Assembly (NCBI GenBank): GCA_004802705.1
Contig: SGPL01000016.1
Span: forward strand, 1 to 64,000
Direction of reading: 5' to 3'
DNA: 64,000 nt
From: Bondarzewia mesenterica
Taxonomy: Eukaryota; Basidiomycota; Agaricomycetes; Russulales; Bondarzewiaceae
The notes under the pieces are model-generated. The model saw nothing but the letters and a program-made list of their open reading frames with translations, ran no database searches and was not told where the DNA came from. Within the stretch, counting starts at the first letter, position 1. Each line of letters starts with the position of its first letter. Position numbers and translations under genes: made by a program. Positions 39,779 to 50,438 of this stretch are shown in pieces.

Positions 39779-41092
39779 ATGTCGGCGAAATCAGGAATCG
39801 GTATCTCAGAAGAATTGTCCTACGCCTTTTCCGACGCTGTGACCTCTGGCAACATTCGTTTCCTCAAGATCTCTATCCGCAATGGTCGATATCCGTCATT
39901 GTCCTCAGTGCACTCTCAATCTAATACTCTCGTCGAAACCTAGAATTGCTCTTTCCCGACGAATACCTTCCTCCTGTCGGCACCCTGGAAGCGGACTTTT
40001 GCAAACTGCAGGAGTTGCTGGAGGACCATGTACCAGCGTCTGTACTTGTCCGACTAGACGAGCCATCCTCACACTGGCTTGCCGTGCACTACGTGCCGGA
40101 TTCTGCCACTATTCGAGACAAGGTATGCTGCATGTTATTCACGACAGTCGTAACGCGGATTCTACCCGAAAATACAGATGCTCTACGCATTGACCCGCAA
40201 CTTGCTCACCAAGAACTTAGGATCTACTCATTTCGCGGACACTATCTTTGCGACGTCCAAAGACGACGTCACACCTGCGGCATACGCCGCGCACAAGCGG
40301 CATGTAGCTGCTGAGGCACCCATGAGCGCAAAGGAGAAAGAGATGGCCGATGTTCGGGAGGCTGAGCGGCAAGCAGGCGGCGGAGCGTACGAGGGAAGCA
40401 GAGGAAGGCAAAATCATATAGGCACAGGTGTCGGGTTGAACTGGACTGCTGAGGTCGAAGATGCTGTCAAGGATCTCGCAAGCAGCTCTAGAAATCGGCT
40501 TGTTGTCCTGGTATGTATTCGTCCAGTCTATCTGAGGATGTGCACTAATGCACCGTCTCATGACACCAGACCGTCGATCCTGCTACGGAGACGTTGATGT
40601 TATCTAATGCTATTGACTGTACTGTTGAGGAGCTGGGGGAGAAATTGTCACCGTCCGAGCCATGTAAGTACACCCCTTTCCTATAGTCCGAGGAGTTTCG
40701 CTCATCGATTGCGTTAGCATATGCTTTCTTTGCTTGGCCTCAAGAACCACCTTATACCGAAATTGGTTTGTGACTTCCTGAATATCTGGACCTTCATATA
40801 CTAATGCTCATGATAAGTGTTCATCTACTCCTGCCCCTCCACCTCGCCCGTCAAACACCGCATGCTCTATTCCTCTGGCTCATCCTCCGTGTATCAATCC
40901 GCCAAGCAGCTACTGCTCGGTGCCCGCGTCGCCTCGCGCAAGATAGAGACCTCTGATCCAAAGGAGTTGAACGCGGCATTCCTCCGCACAGAGCTGGGCA
41001 CCAGCAATGACGGAAGCCGCTCAGGGACGCCTGTGGTGGCTACAGAGACGAAAGCATTCGCTCGACCAAGAGGCCCAGCAAAGAGACGTTGA
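39779..41092 (+). CDS. TWF1: Twinfilin, actin-monomer binding protein with two ADF-H domains
   Basis: Twinfilin sequesters ADP-G-actin and caps barbed ends at cortical actin patches. The start MSAKSGIGISEELSYAFSDA begins the first ADF/cofilin domain, continuing SGNIRFLKISIRN and DHVPASVLVRLDEPSSHWLA. The second domain contains GVGLNWTAEVEDAVKDLASS, LVVLTVDPATETLMLSNAID and SYAFFAWPQ, then the actin-binding helix region VFIYSCPSTSPVKHRMLYSS and SVYQSAKQLLLGARVASRKI. The tail ATETKAFARPRGPAKRR is basic and matches the twinfilin C-terminal motif that binds capping protein and phosphoinositides. Five or more introns of 50-60 nt occur. Confidence 0.92.
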
Positions 41093-41501
41093 GCATGAGG
41101 CGCGTCGTACGTCGAGCGGAGTAGTTTGATGGATCTGTGTATTTTTACGATGGGAAATTGTAACGATGCAGCTGCCAGTGCAGAAAAACAAATGTTTTGA
41201 GCACTGCACTTTGTAGTACGGAACGGAGGCTAACGGAGGCCGATCTGTTCCCTTCTGTTCCGCACTGAGTGCCACGCGAAAAGTGTCGCGAGATCGAAAT
41301 GCTGCATTTAGGTTGCTTGCCTTTGCTTGCGGGGCCCCGGGTGTCCCTGGGTGCCCCATGTAGCAGCGGAGAAACTTTTTTCCGCTGTATGGTCTGAGAA
41401 TACTCTTTTAAGAGCGACTCAAATATTTTCATCTTTTACCCGTCCTTGACCTCCTTCGGCACCCTCATCATCACTCACCCGGTGGTCTGCAACAACTAGC
41501 C
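41093..41501. other. Spacer between twinfilin and first SCOT gene
   Basis: The 409 bp holds the twinfilin 3' UTR and the SCOT1 promoter. GC-rich 41320-41360 is followed by a pyrimidine-rich leader before the ATG. No gene is visible. Confidence 0.45.
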
Positions 41502-43636
41502 ATGTTGTCAAGGGCATTCGTCATGTCGGGCGCCCTCTGCGCCCACAAGTCAATTGTTGTTTCGTTCAGTGTGGCTGGCAGCGTGCGCATTCGTGCGTAT
41601 AGCACGCCTGCGGATTTGCCCGTGCCCAAGAAGAAAAAGGTGTTTGAATCTGTGGAAGAAGCTGTTAAGGACGTTAAGTCAGGAGACACGCTGTTGAGCG
41701 GAGGTACGCCAATCGTATTGCTGTTCGAGTGAATGGAGCAAGAACGTCAATCCGGAACTTATTCAATATACAGGGTTTGGATTGTGTGGTACACCAGGTA
41801 CATCTACAACGAATATCGAATACTTTGAGCGCCATGTTCTGATTTCTGTTATCAGACACATTGATTGGTGCGCTTACGAAACGACCGGAAGTCAATGATT
41901 TGACCGCAGTATCGAACAATTGTGGTGCGGGGGAGAATGGACTCGGTACGTGTTCCGGAGCCCGAGGTTCTGATATCCTAGTATCCACATACTGCAGGTA
42001 AATTGCTCCACAGCGGCCAGATAGACAAGATGGTTGCTTCCTACATCGGAGGGTAAGCGATCGCACGAAATGTGTATGTCTAACGGCTATCAGAATCGCA
42101 AGCTGGTTGTAGGAACAAACACTTCGAATCGCTGTACCTGCAAGGGAAGATCTCTCTTGAGCTTGTGCCGCAGGGCACGCTTGTCGAGCGCCTTCGAGCG
42201 CATGCTGCGGGCATACCCGCATTTTATACCCCGACGGGTGCATCTACTGCAGTAGAGACTGGGTTGATCCCCATCCGCTACAATGCCGGTGGAATGGCGA
42301 ACGGGGTCGCCATTCCGGGCAATAAGAAGGAAGTCAAAGATTTCAATGGGCGAAGATATGTGCTGGAACCATCTATTCCTGGAGACGTTGCGTTTGTGAG
42401 GGCGTGGAAGGTCGATGAAGTTGGCAACACGGTTTTCAGGTCAGTTGCATTTTCATTTTCCCTTGAACTTTCGGCAGGATTGAGGGTTGAAATGGCATTG
42501 GCCCCGTGCACGTTCAGATATACCGCGAATAATTTCAATACGACTATGGCCAAGAATGCGAAGATGACCATTGTTGAGGCAGAGAATATCGTGCCTGTTG
42601 GCTCCCTGTCACCGAATTCGATCCATCTTCCTGGCATCTATGTAAACCGTATCGTCCAAGCGACCGCACCAAAGCAGATTGAGATCACCACGCTCGCCCA
42701 GGGTCCCCTCCGGGAAAAAAGACACTGGTCAAACGGGTACCCTTGACATGCGGCACCGCATTGCACGGCGTGCTGCGAAGGAACTGAAGGATGGGTTCCA
42801 CGTCAACCTCGGCATCGGTATGCCTACACTGGTGCCCGAGTACTTACCACCTGGTGTGAGCGTCTGGTTACAAAGTGAGAACGGTATCCTCGGAATGGGC
42901 CCATACCCTACGTCAGAGCAACTCGATGCGTACGTGAGATGATCGCAATAGATAAAATTGAAAGCTCACGTCTATGTTCTCCATAGCGATATAATTAACG
43001 CGGGGAAGGAGACTGTCACTCTTCTTCCTGGTGCATCTGTCTTCGGTGAGTCCGGGGTTGCTCCGGGAAGAATGGGGGATTGGTTTTTATCTGCACACGT
43101 ACAGACTCTGGGGAATCTTTCGCCATGATTCGCGGGGGCCATATCGATGTCGCCATCCTCGGAGTAGGCCCTCCTATCTATCTTCTGACTACAAGAACAG
43201 CTCATGAATTGTCTTCTAGGCCATGCAAGTTTCACAAGCTGGCGATATCGCGAACTTCATGATCCCAGGAAAGCTCGTGAAAGGTACAGTTGCCAACCAT
43301 GGGACCTCCCTGTCGAACGCGTTTACTCATCAGAAATGTTTACAAGGCATCGGGGGAGCGATGGACCTAGTGTCTAACCCCGATAACACGAGGGTCATTG
43401 CCGTACTGGAGCACTGCGCCAAGGATGGGAGCCCGAAAATTCTGAGGGAGTGCTCGCTTCCGCTGACGGGAGCGCGGACCGTTAGTCAAATTATTACTGA
43501 ATTGGCGGCCTTCGACGTGGACCGCGAGAATGGCGAGCTCGAGCTGACGGACCTGGCTGAGGGAATTACGCTCGAGGAGGTCCAGGCAAAGACTGGTTGC
43601 ACATTCAAAGTGCGGGGCAGTCTGGGGAAGCTGTGA
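41502..43636 (+). CDS. Succinyl-CoA:3-ketoacid CoA transferase, mitochondrial, first tandem copy
   Basis: SCOT moves CoA from succinyl-CoA to acetoacetate and related acids in the mitochondrion. In fungi related enzymes also detoxify acyl-CoAs or use acetate. The N-terminus [17 protein letters not shown], continuing to the Arg-containing SVRIRAYS, is a likely presequence. The alpha half has [40 protein letters not shown] and [20 protein letters not shown]. The beta half has [20 protein letters not shown] and [17 protein letters not shown], with the catalytic Glu of SENG at 42877-42879, then [20 protein letters not shown] and [11 protein letters not shown]. In the linker between halves the frame breaks between 42700 and 42720 (ending in an A6 run): ITTLAQ and the following [20 protein letters not shown] are in different frames with no room for an intron. 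It is either a sequence error or an inactivating indel. Confidence 0.88.
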
Positions 43637-44097
43637 GGATGAGGGGAACGATGTGGGGTGAGAACTGGTGAGAAGCTCGTAGGCCCGTGTCCCGGATATT
43701 TACGCGTGCATGTCCAATGTCTGACTCTTCTGTTGTGCTGGTGATTCATGCGGAAATAGAGCGCTGCTGGAGGTTGGAGGGGCTGCCGGCCGAAGGCTCA
43801 ACTTTTTCTAGTCGCGGCATAGAGATTTGTAAGCAGGGAGCCGATAACGTCCGACAGCAAGTCGGAAAGAAGAGGTGAGTCTGGTTGAGCCGTCCCCGTA
43901 AAGCAACTTCGAAACCCCACTCAGGATCTCGATCTTCCTACGTCGGATGATGCTCATAATATAAAAGCCTGCGGAGCACCTTTCCGCTCCCCAGTTTTCG
44001 AACTGAACCAGAACTTTTACCCCTCTTTTTTTCTTTCTTTCTCTCCCATTTCTCTGACCACCACTTGACCACCACTCATCCACCGGTAGGAGGGAGA
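43637..44097. other. Spacer between the tandem SCOT genes
   Basis: A 461 bp spacer with the 3' UTR of the first copy and the promoter of the second. The C/T-rich leader (44010-44060) is typical of highly expressed fungal genes. Confidence 0.5.
43960..43967 (+). promoter_or_regulatory. TATA box of the second SCOT gene
   Basis: TATAAAAG lies 131 bp upstream of the start codon and just before a long pyrimidine-rich tract. The first copy lacks an equally good box, so the two may be regulated differently. Confidence 0.6.
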
Positions 44098-46169
44098 TGC
44101 TGGCCGTAAAAGCAGCCCGCGCTCCCCTATTTTGCAGGGTCCGCGTCACAGCGGTACCCTCTGTGTCTTATCTTTTCAGACCGTACTCCGTTGCAGCAGT
44201 GAAGGAGGCACCCAAGAGCAAAAAGGTTTGGGATTCCATCGATGATGCCGTCAAGGTAGTGAAATCGGGCGATATGATTCTTAGCGGTGGTAAGCGGTGA
44301 TAGTCCGTTTGTCAAGATGTCTCGTCATTCAAATGTGTATCGTCAAGGGTTTGGACTGTGCGGTATTCCGGAAACTTTGATTGGGGCGTTGTTGAAGAGG
44401 CCGGAGGTCACCAACTTGACCGCTGTCTCAAATAATGCTGGCGCCGGAGATCACGGTCTTTGTACGTCCCGATTTGACTGTTTGCAAGACGCCTGTCCTC
44501 ACCGTCTCAAAAGCACGGTTGCTGAAATCAAAACAGCTTGACAAGCTGATGATATCCTATCTCGGGGGGTGCGCCGTTTCGATTTTGTTTATGATTACTA
44601 TGAAATTAATTATTCTATTGATAGGAACAAGTATTTCGAGTCGATGTACCTCAAGGGTGAGGTCTCGCTAGAACTTGTTCCACAGGGCACATTGGTCGAA
44701 CGCATGCGGGCACATGCATCTGGTATTCCCGCGATTTACACCCCGACCGGAGCACACACCGCGGTTGAAACCGGAGATATTCCGATTCGCTTTAACGAGG
44801 GTGGAATGAAGAACGGTGTTAAGATTCCTGGGAACAAGAAGGAGAGTCGTGAGTTCAATGGCAAGCGTTACATCATGGAACCCGCTATCGCTGGCGACGT
44901 TGCATTCGTCCACGCGTGGAAAGCGGATGAGGCCGGCAATCTTATTTTCAAGTATGTTTTCTGTATGATTTCATCGGAACCGGGTGCTTATACCATTTTT
45001 TGATTACAAGGTATACTGCGAACAACTTCAACGCGATTATGGCAAGGAACGCGAAGATGACCATCGTTGAGGTTCGTCGCTCGAGTTTTCCCCCCCCTGC
45101 CTTCCAGCGGCTGATCTGGCAAATAGGCTGAGCATATCGTCCCCATCGGCGAGCTCGGCCCCAACGAGATTCACGTCCCCGGTATTTACGTCGATCGGAT
45201 AGTACAAGCCACGGAACCCAAGCTTATCGAAATCTTGCACCTCGCGCCCAGCAAGGACGAGCAGGCTACCCAAGCTCCTGCTGATCCGGCCAAGGACATT
45301 CGTCACAGGATCGCGAAACGCGCCGCAAAAGAGATCAAGGACGGTTACTACATTAACCTCGGTGTCGGCATGCCCACGCTTGTTCCGGAGCATCTCCCCG
45401 CTGGTGTTAAGGTCTGGCTTGAGAGCGAGAACGGTATCCTCGGCATGGGCCCATACCCAACGAAGGAACAGGTCGACCCGTAAGTTCCCTAGAATGCTTC
45501 GGCTTGAACGCTTTAGCTCACCTGTGACAAAAGTGATATTATCAACGCGGGCAAGGAGGCTTCGACTTTGTTGCCGGGTGCTTCGACTTTCGGTATGTGG
45601 AATAAGTTGCTGCGGTCGACCATATCGTTTACCCTATCTTTAGATTCCGCCGAGTCGTTCGCTATGATTCGGGGTGGTCACTTACACGTCGCGATCCTTG
45701 GTGTGAGTAAAACGGTGTAGATATCTCTTTCGCATTGTTAACGCCTTTCATTCTTAGGCTATGGAAGTCTCGCAAGCCGGTGATATCGCCAACTACATGG
45801 TTCCTGGCAAGCTGGTCAAGGGTAAGAAAAAACGGTTGTCGCAAATTGCTTTCTTTAGGTGTCTGAACATATTCTCCAGGTATTGGCGGTGCTATGGATC
45901 TCGTGTCCAGCCCCGAGGCGACGATGGTCATCGTCCTTATGCAACACTGTGCCAAGGACGGCAGCCCGAAGATTGTCAAGAAATGCTCTTTGCCTTTGAC
46001 GGGTGCCAGGGCTGTCAGCCAAATTATCACGGAGCTTGGTGTCTTCAACGTTGATCGCAAGGCTGGAGAGCTCGAGCTGATTGATTTGGCCGAGGGCGTC
46101 ACACTGGAGGAGATCAGGGCCAAAACGGATGCGGATTTTAAGGTCTCTGAGAAGCTCGGGCGCATGTGA
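44098..46169 (+). CDS. Succinyl-CoA:3-ketoacid CoA transferase, mitochondrial, second tandem copy
   Basis: This is a tandem paralogue of the preceding gene with an intact frame after splicing. The presequence is [20 protein letters not shown]. The alpha half contains [40 protein letters not shown] and [20 protein letters not shown]. The linker [20 protein letters not shown] leads into the beta half with [20 protein letters not shown] and [18 protein letters not shown]; the catalytic Glu codon is 45427-45429. [20 protein letters not shown] and [11 protein letters not shown] follow. The first intron (after LSGG) and the one after KLVKG are at the same codon and phase as in the first copy. The copy lacks the first gene's intron at GTP/DTL and has its own intron at IVE/AEH. 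Confidence 0.94.
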
Positions 46170-46444
46170 GGGTGCATGGACTAGACATGTAGTGGATAAT
46201 GTAATTTATACGCAGTCAGTAATCAAAGGAGAGCAGAGCATTTCATGACTATGTACATACCAATGGCGTTGTGGGGTACCAGAAAGATTGGAGATAAATT
46301 ATGTGGACCGGCTAGCGCCGGGAAGTGTACGGCGTGGATGCCAAAAGAGGGAGTAGGAGCGGAGAAGGGCCGCTGTGCGCGCAGGGCTCCTGCAAGTGGC
46401 CACCACAACTAACACCTTGACGCTGGCCTCCCGATATCCCAATA
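46170..46444. other. Spacer between second SCOT and KNR4
   Basis: The 275 bp spacer contains the SCOT 3' UTR and the KNR4 promoter. Nothing else is recognised. Confidence 0.4.
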
Positions 46445-48666
46445 ATGAGCTGGCTAGCATCGCTCTTTTCCTCAAAGTCTTCCAGTAACAGGAGGAGTCA
46501 GGCTCTAACACATACTCGGGACGCTTTCTCTCTCCCATCACACGTTTTTTCCTCCCATCACGACGCCTACAACGCAGACTCGCTCAGTACGCCGGACCCT
46601 GAATCTGCTATGAGCCCGACATACACATACCCACCGCAGTCGAATCGACCAGGCCAGTATGACTACGTGCCTACCGGGTACGCTTTGTTCCTCATTTTCG
46701 GTACCAACATCCTTTCTCATCTCGCATTCCCCCTCAAGACGATCCCGTCCGACCTCTTTGCTTCCCCTACACAACACTCCTCTCTCGCCACTACCACCAT
46801 ACCCTTCATTAGAACAAACTTGGAACCGTTTTCGCAATTGGCTCTCCAATGAGTACCCTGAACTCGGCGACACCCTCAATTATGGCATACTACCACAGGA
46901 CCTTGCTAACATAGAGATGCAGTTTGGTTTCGCGTTACCTCAGGCCGTCCGCGAGTCGTACCTTGTCGTCGATGGTCAAGAGGCCGAATCATCGGCAGGG
47001 TGCTCAGACGGTCTATTTTACGGTCTGACGCTACTTCCTCTGGAAGAGGTACTGGACGAATGGAGGTTCTGGAGGGAAGTTGATGATGACCCGAGCACTG
47101 GTGCCCATCCTAAGTTGCGGGAGGTCATGCAATCTCTTCCTCCAGGTTGGGTTCGAAGAGAATATTCACAGCGTGGTTGGATACCGCTCATCACGGACAA
47201 GGCGGGGAATTATGTAGGCGTTGACTTGAATCCTGCAGAGAGCGGCTCTGTCGGCCAAGTCATAGTCTTTGGACGTGATTTCGACACGAAGGTTGTTCTC
47301 TGGCGTGGGGAAGGCCCCGCTGGTTGGGCGCGGTGGTTGGCCAGTATCGTGGAAGAGTTTGAGAGCGGCGAGGGCTACGAGCTTGGCGGCGCTAATGAGA
47401 GTGAGGGCAGTGATGATGGCGTGGGCTATGAGAGCTACTTCTTTGATGGCACTGGACGCGGCTCTGGCGATGGGAATGGCGAGGCTGGAGCCGGTGGACT
47501 GCGCTTGTCGGGCGAGTACCGGGGTTGGAGTGTCTTCGAGGCGTGGGCGGATAAGAGTATCAGGAAATGGCACGAGGCGGGCTTGATTCCTGATACTGCG
47601 GCGCGACATGACAAGGGGAAGGTAAGGCAATTTATTTGATCCAATGAGGACAAGTATAACGACACTTTCTTTGTAGGCACGCGAGAGTTTAGGTCCCAAC
47701 GTTCTTGACTTCGCCAAGGCGACCGTGAACGGCACGGGTGCCGAAGTTCCTATTCCTGTCTTTGCGGACCTCAACGATGAGGATGTCAAACCCTTGCAGC
47801 CCCTCGAAGAGGTTGCAGAGCCCGTGGAAGCTGCGACGACCAGACAATCTTTGCCTACGATTTCCGTTACTAAACCTCCAGCGCCATTGCCGGTTGTGCT
47901 GCCCACGCAGAACGACATTCTACCATCCCCCACCAGCCCAGATTCAGGTACTTCATCGCCTATTGACCTGGAGAGTGCTCGTAGCCCCATGATGCGCGAA
48001 GTCGACGTTGAAATTCCACTGACAACATCAAGGGCACCGGTATCGCCGCTGCCTCCCGCTAGCGAGGAGCCTGCGGCTGCGCTTCAAGAGCCCGCTCTCG
48101 TTCCCTTACCTGTATCGCCTATCACATCACCGCCTCCCCCATCGACAGAGTCAATACCACCCCCAGCAGCGGCTGCGCCGCTCTCGGATATCACGGACTT
48201 ACTTGCCGATTCTGCCCCCAAGCTGGAAGCTACCCCCATACAACCGTCGCCTGTGACTCCTTCCCCGAAATTGACACCTCCACCCGAACCCGATGTAGAG
48301 CTCCCTCCGCAAGCGGAGAACGAGGCTGTCCTTGCGAACGGTGAGCAAGTGGCCGAGGAGCCTGCTCCAATTGAGGAACATCCTGATCCTGACACCACCA
48401 TTCGTCTTGTTGGTGGAGGAGGTCTCTCTGGAACGGCCGAAGAGTCCCATTCGACACCTGCTGTGGAGGAGGTGCATGTCGACGTCGCTGCCGACACTGA
48501 AAAGGCTGAAGTCGCATCTATCACCTCGCTCCAGTCGAATGACTCGCGAGCGTCTAAGAAGACCGGACAGCACGAGAAAAAGAAGAGCGTCTCCTCAGGA
48601 TTGAAGAAGTTTGGACACCTGGGCGGGGGCAAGCGGAAAAAGGACTTAGTCAAGGAGGCTGCGTGA
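46445..48666 (+). CDS. KNR4: KNR4/SMI1 homologue, cell-wall synthesis regulator
   Basis: Yeast Knr4/Smi1 coordinates cell-wall glucan synthesis with the Slt2 MAPK and calcineurin pathways. The start MSWLASLFSSKSSSNRRSQA opens a Ser-rich leader. After an intron ending TTCATTAG at about 46829, the SMI1/KNR4 domain reads TWNRFRNWLSNEYPELGDTL, NYGILPQDLANIEMQFGFAL, PQAVRESYLVVDGQEAESSA, GLFYGLTLLPLEEVLDEWRF and GWIPLITDKAGNYVGVDLNP. The last exon (47677 onward) is a long acidic Pro/Val/Ala/Glu-rich region, then a basic end KKSVSSGLKKFGHLGGGKRK. Folded SMI1 core flanked by disordered arms is typical of fungal Knr4. The donor of the first intron is my best choice (GTACCA), not certain. Confidence 0.88.
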
Positions 48667-49353
48667 CATTGCGACTTGGACGTGCATGGTGCGGTCGTGT
48701 TCTCGTGATTACCGGACACTATATTTTGCTTTGCTTTCAACTACCACATACTCGTACTACACTGCAGGTTAGCGTTAATACCTCCCCATGACTTTTGAGT
48801 CTTTCCTTCTGATACTTTCTGGTTTCTCGTCGTTCGTTCATTCACCCCTTCCTTCTGATTTTTCATGTACGATGCATCTTTACGTTCTCTTTCGGATACC
48901 CGCAATCACAGTCCATGATGCACTATGAATCGCGGAATATTGCTTTAGGTTGTTCTAAGTAGTCTCCCAATAGCAGGTTGTAGACACTTCCTTCGACCTT
49001 CGTAACTCAGGGTATCCGCATCTGATACGTTGATTATTCTTCCACAGGCAGCGCTGCAGGTAGTGGATACTCTACTTCAACCTGCATGCCTCCGGATATC
49101 TTCCAACGACAATTATGTAGCGACTTAGAGATTTCAAGGCGCCAACCAATCAGAGGAGATGTCCATATACGGCAACTAATCGACACTCGTACTCAAGGCT
49201 CTGCCGCACCTCTGCAGTCACCTGCGACTTAAACACTTTCCTCTCGACCCAGGTTTCTTGTTATTCTAGACAGTTCCCTGTATTTTTTGGTCTGAAAGCG
49301 TCCCTATACTCACTTCAATACCTTTTGAGCATCCTGCGGCGCCTTCACCAAAA
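48667..49353. other. Intergenic region between KNR4 and RLP24
   Basis: This 687 bp holds the KNR4 3' UTR and the RLP24 promoter. Many T/C tracts occur, but no gene-like frame and no clear TATA box. Confidence 0.45.
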
Positions 49354-50172
49354 ATGCGCATTGAGAAGTGCTACTTTTGTTCCAAAAGTGTCTACCCTGG
49401 CCATGGTATGTGGGATAGCCATGTTCGTCCAGCTGAGCTGATTTATCAAGTGACTCAGGATCGGCATTTGTGAGAAACGACGCCAAAGTATTCCGGTTCT
49501 GCACATCCAAGTGAGTTTATCGCCCTTTTCTACGAGCCGGATGGTCACTGACTTGTCTTCGGGCACCAGATGTCATAAGAACTTCAAGTCCGTCACTGCC
49601 TCTGGTTGTCATTTAAGTGCATTGATAGAATGTTCATGATTTCCAGGATGAAACGTAACCCACGGAAAGTGAGATGGACGAAGGCGTTTAGGAAAGCTGC
49701 TGGGAAGGAGATGACCATCGTGCGTCCCTCTTTTTTGTTCTCTAATGGCAGAATCTAATTCGTTTGGTCGTGATCTTGCGCAGGACTCGACAATCGATTT
49801 CGAGAAACGGAGAAATGTCCCTGTCCGTTACGACCGCGAGCTTGTCCAGACGACAATCAAGGCCATGAAACGGGTCGCAGAGATCAAGAAGAAGAGGGAG
49901 CATGCGTTCTGGAAAAACAGGTGCGCTTGCTTTCCTGCGCTATATCCTTATCGTTTAATATATCGACGCTTTTTATCTCCGTCAGGATGGTCGCAAGCCG
50001 AGACAAAGTACGTGCACACCGAAAGAAGACCATCGAGTCCGTCAAGTTGCTCCAGCCAACAACGGCCAGGAGTTCGAAGGAGAAGGTTTTGGAGAAGATC
50101 AAGGTGCCCGCAAAATCAAGGAGCGCCTTGGTGGCTGGAGAGGGGCGGTCAATGGGCATGGATATCGATTGA
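49354..50172 (+). CDS. RLP24: Ribosome biogenesis protein RLP24 (RPL24-like)
   Basis: Rlp24 is a placeholder for ribosomal protein eL24 on nuclear pre-60S particles and recruits the AAA-ATPase Drg1. The start [18 protein letters not shown] has the first Cys pair of the eL24 zinc-binding motif; [20 protein letters not shown] has the second. [20 protein letters not shown] and [20 protein letters not shown] follow, matching Rlp24 and its extended C-terminal part ([34 protein letters not shown]), which is absent from true eL24. Four or five introns are present, one as early as codon 18. Confidence 0.93.
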
Positions 50173-50438
50173 TGCCGCCATCAGCCATCTTACATTCGTG
50201 TTTATGCTCTCAGTTTTTTCTTTGTAATTGCGCTTTCAACATCTTATTCACAGCCAAAAGTTCATGAGGATGATTTGCCCGTAAGATCATGCAATACTAG
50301 GCCCCGAATATATATGCATAGAAACGAAACGAAGCAAATTGTAAAAAAAATGCGACAAGCGATACAACTACAAAAGATCATCGAAACCAATTGGGTCTAC
50401 GTGGTGTGTGGATAGTGCATGCAATAACGTGATTGACA

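Noticed and set aside
42701..42719. A 19-nt intron in the SCOT copy 1 linker
   Set aside because: GTCCCC...AAAAAAG has GT-AG ends but is too short to splice.
48084..48740. Long minus-strand frame of 218 codons
   Set aside because: It is antisense to the Pro/Glu-rich tail of KNR4; its Ser/Gly-rich composition is the mirror of the biased codons on the plus strand.
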